From contig NZ_FOMH01000001.1 in NCBI RefSeq assembly GCF_900112575.1, positions 262,543 to 326,542 on the forward strand: DNA of 64,000 bases, read 5' to 3'. The position numbers were made by a program, and so were the translations under genes. The DNA is from Flavobacterium phragmitis (lineage in GTDB: Bacteria > Bacteroidota > Bacteroidia > Flavobacteriales > Flavobacteriaceae). Of this stretch, positions 59,141 through 64,000 are shown one piece after another (the stretch's first letter is position 1; every line of letters starts with the position of its first letter). The notes beneath the pieces are model-generated. The model worked only from the letters and a program-made list of their open reading frames with translations, searched no databases and was not told the origin of the DNA.

Positions 59141-60133
59141 TTAAACAAACTCATATCCCGCATAAACCTGTTCGATTTCTTTCATAATCGCAAATAAATC
59201 TTCAGGCGCATCAGTGGTAACTAATTTTTGTTTGAATTCTTTGAAAGAATGAATTCCTTTGAAATAGTTTGTATAATGGCGACGCATTTCTACAATTCCC
59301 AGACGTTCGCCTTTCCATTCCATTGACCACATCAAATGATTTCTCGCAGCTTCAACACGATCAATAACTGTTGGAGCAGGTAAGTGTTCACCTGTTTTAA
59401 AGAAATGTTTGATTTCGTTAAAAATCCACGGATAACCAATCGCAGCGCGGCCAATCATGATCCCGTCAATTCCGTATTCATTTTTATAGTGTAATGCTTT
59501 TTCTGGACTGTCGATATCACCGTTTCCGAAAATAGGCATTGTAATTCTTGGATTGTTCTTTACACGGGCAATATGCGACCAGTCAGAATGACCTTTGTAC
59601 ATTTGTGCACGGGTTCTAGCGTGAATGGTTAAAGCTTGAACACCAATATCCTGAAGTCTTTCGGCAACTTCATCAATATTAATTGAGTTTTCGTCCCAGC
59701 CTAAACGGGTTTTTACTGTAACAGGCAAATCAGTTCCTTTGATAACCGCTTTTGTCAAACGAACCATCAAATCAACATCTTTCAAAACTCCTGCACCAGC
59801 ACCACGGCAAACTACTTTTTTTACCGGACATCCAAAATTGATATCCACTAAATCCGGTTTTACAGTAGAAACAATTTTAGATGACATTTCCATCGCTTCC
59901 TCATCTCCACCAAAAATCTGAATTCCAACAGGACGTTCATAATCAAAAATATCCAGCTTCATGCGGCTTTTTATAGCGTCACGAATTAATCCTTCCGATG
60001 AAATAAATTCAGAGTACATCATGTCAGCGCCATGCGTTTTGCATAATCTGCGAAACGGCGGATCGCTCACATCTTCCATCGGAGCTAGTAATAAAGGAAA
60101 TTCGGGTAATTCTATGTTGCCAATCTTGACCAT
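59141..60133 (-). CDS. dusB: tRNA-dihydrouridine synthase (DusB-like)
   Basis: A 330-residue FMN enzyme that reduces uridine in tRNA D-loops. It starts MVKIGNIELPEFPLLLAPMEDVSDPPFR; other motifs are DINFGCPVKKVVCRGAGAGVL with the catalytic Cys (about 97-117), ALTIHARTRAQMYKG (about 167-181) and GIDGIMIGRAAIGYPWIF. The ATG at 60133 is preferred to an upstream start at 60208, which adds 25 unrelated residues and lies ahead of the likely promoter. Confidence 0.93.
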   Translation of the reverse strand: MVKIGNIELPEFPLLLAPMEDVSDPPFRRLCKTHGADMMYSEFISSEGLIRDAIKSRMKLDIFDYERPVGIQIFGGDEEAMEMSSKIVSTVKPDLVDINFGCPVKKVVCRGAGAGVLKDVDLMVRLTKAVIKGTDLPVTVKTRLGWDENSINIDEVAERLQDIGVQALTIHARTRAQMYKGHSDWSHIARVKNNPRITMPIFGNGDIDSPEKALHYKNEYGIDGIMIGRAAIGYPWIFNEIKHFFKTGEHLPAPTVIDRVEAARNHLMWSMEWKGERLGIVEMRRHYTNYFKGIHSFKEFKQKLVTTDAPEDLFAIMKEIEQVYAGYEFV

Positions 60134-60148
60134 CTTCGTAATTTTTTG

Positions 60149-60156
60149 CAAAATTA
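60149..60156 (-). promoter_or_regulatory. dus promoter -7 element
   Basis: On the minus strand this reads TAATTTTG, matching TAnnTTTG 15 bases before the ATG at 60133. The -33 region is weak. Confidence 0.4.
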
Positions 60157-60187
60157 CAACTTTTCTTCGAATTGTCGTGATATTAGG

Positions 60188-60276
60188 TGCAAAGTGACAT
60201 AGTGACAAAGTTGCAAAGGTTTTATAATCAGAACCTAAACCTTTGCAACTTTGTATCTTTGTTTCTCTGTCACTTT
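60188..60276. repeat. long inverted repeat between dus and the ligase gene
   Basis: The 18 bases at 60205-60222 pair perfectly with 60237-60254 around a 14-base loop. Outside, AAAGTGAC (60191-60198) matches GTCACTTT (60269-60276). GTGACA and GCAAAG motifs recur within the arms. It is probably both a transcription stop for the minus-strand ligase operon and a dispersed intergenic repeat. Confidence 0.7.
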
Positions 60277-60277
60277 A

Positions 60278-61567
60278 CTAAGTTCGGTAGTCGAAAAATC
60301 GAATTGGTTTTCGGCTCATTGGATTAAAAACCAACGGATTCAAAACTTCTTTTGAGGCAAATTCTATTTTTGGAGTTACTCTCAGTTTGGCTCTAAAATG
60401 ATCTTTTATCTCTTGTAAAAATTCTGGCGTTTGTTCTTTTACCGCAATTTTAATCAGGATTTCATCTGTACCTAAATCATTGGTTGAGATTTCTATCAAA
60501 TGATTTTCGATATTATCAAAACTACTCAAAACATCATTCATCGCTGGCGGATAAAGTGTTGTTCCTTTATATTTGATCATTTGTTTTTTACGGCCAACTA
60601 CTGGGCCAACACGCAAAGTGTTTCTGCCACAGGCACAAGGTTCGTCATGAAACTGAACCATATCTCCCGTTTTAAAACGCAGCAAAGGCATTGCCTCAAT
60701 TCCTAAAGTAGTAAAAGTAAGTTCGCCTGTTTCGCCATTTTTTACAGGCTGATTATTCTCGTCTAAAACTTCCACAATAATCAATTCCGGATGATGATGA
60801 CCTCCTTTTCCGTGTTCACATTCGGTAAAAGCGGTACTCATTTCTGTCGAAGCATAAGTTGAAAACAACTTAATATTCCATTTATCTGTAATTTTTTTTG
60901 ATAAGATATTCATTGAAAAATCCTGTTCTCTCAAAGATTCTCCAATGCAGATTGCCCCTTTTATGCTCGAATTATTATAATCGATTCCATGCATTTCAGC
61001 ATATTCAATTAATTTCAAAAGGAAAGACGGAACTGTAATTAAATAAGACGGATTATATTTTAAAATCGAATCCCACTGCATTTCCGGAATTCCCGCACCA
61101 ACACGAATAACGCCGACTTTCAATTTTCTAAGACCGAGAAAATAAGCCAAACCCGCCATAAATTTTCTGTCAATTGTGGTCATTAACTGAACGACATCGC
61201 CTTCTGCAATTCCAGCGCAGGCAAACGAAATAGCTTCATTATAAGCCAAACGATCTAAGTCAGAATCAGTTAAACCGAAAGTTACAGGATCACCAAGTGT
61301 TCCTGATGTCGATGCGTAATCAATAATTTTATGTTGCGGAACACACAAAAAATCATCATTATATTGCTGTAAATCTTCTTTGGTTGTAACGGGTAAATGC
61401 TGTAAATCTTCCAGCGTTTTAACTTTTGAAATATCAATGTTTTGTCCAGCAAAAAGTCTTTTATAAAAAGGAGAATTCTCGCTGATATATTCTAAAAGTT
61501 CAACTAGTTTTTTTTCTTGAAAAATTTTAATTTCTTCTAAAGAATCTTTTTCTATTGCTGGAATCAT
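60278..61567 (-). CDS. PaaK-like adenylate-forming ligase, probable pigment gene
   Basis: A 429-residue ANL enzyme: phosphate loop YASTSGTLGDPVTFGLT (about 83-99), STYASTEMSTAFTECEHG (about 233-250), a Cys-rich CACGRNTLRVGPVVGRKKQMIKYKG (about 306-330) and the Lys-bearing C-terminal domain. It activates a carboxylic acid, perhaps aromatic, to an acyl-adenylate or CoA ester. It overlaps the C45 gene by four bases. With the oxidoreductase beyond, this looks like one end of a flexirubin-type cluster, which is inference from order. Confidence 0.85.
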   Translation of the reverse strand: MIPAIEKDSLEEIKIFQEKKLVELLEYISENSPFYKRLFAGQNIDISKVKTLEDLQHLPVTTKEDLQQYNDDFLCVPQHKIIDYASTSGTLGDPVTFGLTDSDLDRLAYNEAISFACAGIAEGDVVQLMTTIDRKFMAGLAYFLGLRKLKVGVIRVGAGIPEMQWDSILKYNPSYLITVPSFLLKLIEYAEMHGIDYNNSSIKGAICIGESLREQDFSMNILSKKITDKWNIKLFSTYASTEMSTAFTECEHGKGGHHHPELIIVEVLDENNQPVKNGETGELTFTTLGIEAMPLLRFKTGDMVQFHDEPCACGRNTLRVGPVVGRKKQMIKYKGTTLYPPAMNDVLSSFDNIENHLIEISTNDLGTDEILIKIAVKEQTPEFLQEIKDHFRAKLRVTPKIEFASKEVLNPLVFNPMSRKPIRFFDYRT

Positions 61568-63228
61568 TTTAATTTTCTTTTGACTTTTTTTAGATATTTT
61601 TCAATCTTTTCTTTATCGGGAACTGTTGTGATTTCAAGGCTTAAAGCTTTTTGAAAATTAAGCTTCGCTTGTGCAAATTCCTTTTTTTGGTAAAAATACA
61701 ATCCTGCTTTATAATACACAACCCAATAATCAGGGTTTAAGGATTGATAATGCTGTAGAAATTCAGGAGAAATTGTTTCTTTTTTATCCAGAATAGAATC
61801 TATTTTATGATCTTCAATTTTAAATTTTTTAAAATTCTGAAATGCAGTTGTTTCTAAAAAAGCATCTTTGGCAATGTTCCAATTTTCAGATTGAAAAGAC
61901 GCAGTATTATTTTTGTTTTCGCCGAAAATTAAAATTAAATCATAACAGACAAACTCGCCTAATTGAAACGGATTTGCAGAAACCCAAACCAATTTTTCTT
62001 TTGGTTTAAAGATTATTCCGTGATGAGCCAGCAATTGATTTAATGCTTTTTCGTTTCCAAATCCTAGCGAAATATTTTTCAAGCCGTCTTTGTTTCGTAG
62101 AATTTCCGAAGCAATTTTAGGATTTACTTTTGGATTTTCAGACAAAAGTTCCTGCATTCTTTCAAAGCGATATTCAGAATGACTGTTCGAAATTTGTTCC
62201 AGATTTCGTTTATCTGCTGCAAAAGCATCTCCCTGAAAATGATTCGAACAAATTAATTGGTCTGAATTTGGAACATCATAAACATCCATTTTATTGGGAG
62301 AAACTTCAATCAAAATCGCTTTGTTGTCATTTGCACTTCCGACCATAATAGATTCAGAAACAAATACTTTTCTTTTTTTTGCAATAGCAATCGCTTCGTC
62401 TAAATTTTTGGCGTGCTGTAAAATTTCGCGAGTGAGAATCGAAATGGGAGTTTTTGCGCTAAGCGGAATTTTAGACTTAGAAGCATTTATGGTTACAGTC
62501 AAACCTTCAAGATTCATTCCCGAAACAGCGCCAATCATTCCGGGCCAGGTTACCATCATAAACGGAAATCCTTCTTTTGGTTTTATAAAGGCCACAATTT
62601 TATTTTCCGCGAAAGCGTCATTCACATAAAAATCAAAATTTCGAGCCAGAATTAAATTCCCATCTTCCGACTTTTCGTTCCACGCAGCAAAAGAAGAACA
62701 GCCAACCAAAGCCAAATCTTGTAAAGCGTGTCCAATGTCGTGTGCCGCATGCAGATATAAACTGCGCTGGTATTGCGGTGCGATGTTATCAAATTCGTTT
62801 GATGTATATTGAGAAACACCATAAATTTCGGTTTGATATTCATTGGGAACATTCAAATACAATTTGCGATTGAACCATTTTAAAAACTGACGAAGTATTT
62901 TCTGCTGAAATTTGGACGGAACAAAATCGGTTATTTTGGAAAAAAAAATACGTTGTTGTTTTTGTAAAAGTGAGTCGGTTAGAGCGCCAGTGTTCAGACC
63001 AATTTCGAGCGGATCTCCTTCGGCGTATAATTCCCAAAGTCCTTGTTTATTTTTTAAAAGTGAATTTTTTCCGGAAACAAAAACACTGTCTGATATTTTG
63101 GTTACGACAGGTTTTGTATTATTAAAAGCCGTAAGATCTGGTTTATGATGTTTTGATTTTGATGTACCGCAGGAAGTCAGTAAACTGAAAAAACCGATAA
63201 GGAAGAAATAAAAAATTCGGTTTTTCAT
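61564..63228 (-). CDS. C45 family acyltransferase/hydrolase lipoprotein with TPR
   Basis: A 554-residue protein. The signal FYFFLIGFFSLLTSC ends in a lipobox Cys at residue 20. The C45 (acyl-CoA:6-aminopenicillanate acyltransferase-like) Ntn-hydrolase domain has the self-processing Gly-Cys in ALVGCSSFAAWNEKSEDG (about 180). It is followed by NLILARNFDFYVND and WPGMIGAVSGMNLEGLTVTINA. A TPR-like repeat ends the protein (YYKAGLYFYQKKEFAQAKLNFQKAL). As a surface or periplasmic lipoprotein it could acylate or deacylate a pigment precursor. Confidence 0.88.
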   Translation of the reverse strand: MKNRIFYFFLIGFFSLLTSCGTSKSKHHKPDLTAFNNTKPVVTKISDSVFVSGKNSLLKNKQGLWELYAEGDPLEIGLNTGALTDSLLQKQQRIFFSKITDFVPSKFQQKILRQFLKWFNRKLYLNVPNEYQTEIYGVSQYTSNEFDNIAPQYQRSLYLHAAHDIGHALQDLALVGCSSFAAWNEKSEDGNLILARNFDFYVNDAFAENKIVAFIKPKEGFPFMMVTWPGMIGAVSGMNLEGLTVTINASKSKIPLSAKTPISILTREILQHAKNLDEAIAIAKKRKVFVSESIMVGSANDNKAILIEVSPNKMDVYDVPNSDQLICSNHFQGDAFAADKRNLEQISNSHSEYRFERMQELLSENPKVNPKIASEILRNKDGLKNISLGFGNEKALNQLLAHHGIIFKPKEKLVWVSANPFQLGEFVCYDLILIFGENKNNTASFQSENWNIAKDAFLETTAFQNFKKFKIEDHKIDSILDKKETISPEFLQHYQSLNPDYWVVYYKAGLYFYQKKEFAQAKLNFQKALSLEITTVPDKEKIEKYLKKVKRKLK

Positions 63229-63235
63229 GATTTAA

Positions 63236-64000
63236 TTATTCAGAAGCTTTTTTAATTTTTTCCAGCAGATATTCTTTTCCTACAATTTCTGAGCAGGTTA
63301 TGACGGCTCCAACCGTAACTCCCAAGACACCATGCATGTTAATACTTTGCCCTGTAAGATACAGATTTTCTAGTTTAGTTTTTGTCGGAATTAAAGTTTT
63401 CATCGGATTATTAGAATCTTTAACATATCCGTACATATTTCCGCCGTCTCCGCCAATATAATCGCGGTACGAAAGCGGAGTAGAAGTATGAACCGATTTG
63501 ATACATTCTCTAATTCCAGGGAATTTCTTTTCGATTTCTTCTAAAAGTTTTTCGGCTTTTTCAGCTTTGAAATCTTCGTAACTTTTACCTCGTTCGTTTT
63601 CTTCAAAAGTGGTATTAAAAGTGTTTTCCCAAGCTTTTACATCATCATATTTCATGTACGTTATAAATGTCATTCCGTCTGCCCATTCTTCGTCTTTTTG
63701 TGACGGATTCATTGAAGCCATAAAAGTTTTCGGCCATGAATTGTCATCATAATCATGTGCAGTCCAAACATCTTTTGAACTTTTAAAATGGTAATAATTA
63801 TGATTGATGTATTTAAAAGTTTTGGGCTTAAAAACGATATAAAGACTAAAGGCAGAAAGAACACTTTCAAGACCTTGAATTCTGTTGAAAAACGGTTTTC
63901 GGAAGTTTTCCTGACCCGCCATTTTCAAAGTTGTTTTAGGTTCGATATTAGAAATAAAAAGCTTTCCCAAAACCTCGGTTCCGTCTTTCATTTTTACCGA
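63236..64000 (-). CDS. FAD-dependent oxidoreductase (phytoene desaturase/retinol saturase-like), partial
   Basis: The frame is open to the window edge, so only the C-terminal 254 or so residues are seen; the methionine at 63991 is internal. The end has LENLYLTGQSINMHGVLGVTVGAVITCSEIVG, the typical C-terminal FAD-contacting motif of the phytoene dehydrogenase / all-trans-retinol 13,14-reductase group. The N-terminal dinucleotide-binding motif would lie outside. It is seven bases upstream of the C45 gene and in the same operon. Confidence 0.85.
   Translation of the reverse strand, partial: SVKMKDGTEVLGKLFISNIEPKTTLKMAGQENFRKPFFNRIQGLESVLSAFSLYIVFKPKTFKYINHNYYHFKSSKDVWTAHDYDDNSWPKTFMASMNPSQKDEEWADGMTFITYMKYDDVKAWENTFNTTFEENERGKSYEDFKAEKAEKLLEEIEKKFPGIRECIKSVHTSTPLSYRDYIGGDGGNMYGYVKDSNNPMKTLIPTKTKLENLYLTGQSINMHGVLGVTVGAVITCSEIVGKEYLLEKIKKASE

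Overview
The window looks like a chromosome segment of a Flavobacterium species. It is AT-rich, and many genes have a Bacteroidota-type -7 element (TAnnTTTG) upstream with little Shine-Dalgarno sequence. It carries the type IX secretion/gliding lipoprotein SprE, several flavobacterial families of unknown function, and at the right edge what looks like the start of a flexirubin-type pigment cluster. The gene order sprE - bactofilin - atpZ - atpBEFHAG, followed about 20 genes later by pigment genes, resembles what I recall of the Flavobacterium johnsoniae chromosome. No search was run; family names come from reading the translations.

Layout. (1) 1-6660, minus strand: a tight seven-gene block of a Tat-signal protein, three tandem phage-tail-collar-domain proteins, a GNAT acetyltransferase, a DUF6916-like protein and a giant surface adhesin that leaves the window. 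tatA lies just upstream, separated by a terminator. (2) 7275-11701: a membrane protein resembling the anchor half of an M23 peptidase, a GH3-type adenylating enzyme, a REP-associated transposase with REP-like palindromes, and a conserved protein with a nucleoside-phosphorylase-like C-terminus. (3) 11711-24553: a surface polysaccharide locus with a Wzz-like protein, two Wzy/ligase-like membrane proteins, a flippase, glycosyltransferases, UDP-glucuronate decarboxylase, a CapK/PaaK-like ligase and a methyltransferase. It also holds an ORF6N pseudogene with two nonsense codons. (4) 24684-34210: housekeeping and flavobacterial genes (purD, upp, DUF6341, DUF6427, DUF4254, a family 9 glycosyltransferase, a PaaE-like reductase, an ABC exporter). 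(5) 34301-43279: sprE, bactofilin, atpZ, a DUF6168-like gene and atpBEFHAG, with strong hairpins between several atp cistrons; atpD and atpC are not here. (6) 43280-43851: a non-coding stretch with a long hairpin and three tandem 89-bp repeats. (7) 43852-50890: acetyltransferase, flippase, dut, nucleotidyltransferase, TPR protein, DUF4292 lipoprotein and an EnvC-like degenerate M23 protein. (8) 50962-54323: the conserved but poorly understood transglutaminase / alpha-E / circularly permuted ATP-grasp triad. (9) 54612-60133: CBS protein, rbfA, a FtsX/LolC-like permease, a MATE exporter, a YefM-YoeB toxin-antitoxin pair with a striking GTAC-repeat operator, and a tRNA-dihydrouridine synthase. 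(10) 60278-64000: adenylate-forming ligase, C45 acyltransferase lipoprotein and a truncated FAD oxidoreductase.

The clearest candidates for undescribed biology are the Tat/tail-collar/adhesin block, the 89-bp tandem repeats, the ORF6N-associated palindrome with compensatory changes, the 12-bp-spaced GTAC operator and the atp inter-cistronic hairpins. No tRNA, rRNA or CRISPR array was seen.
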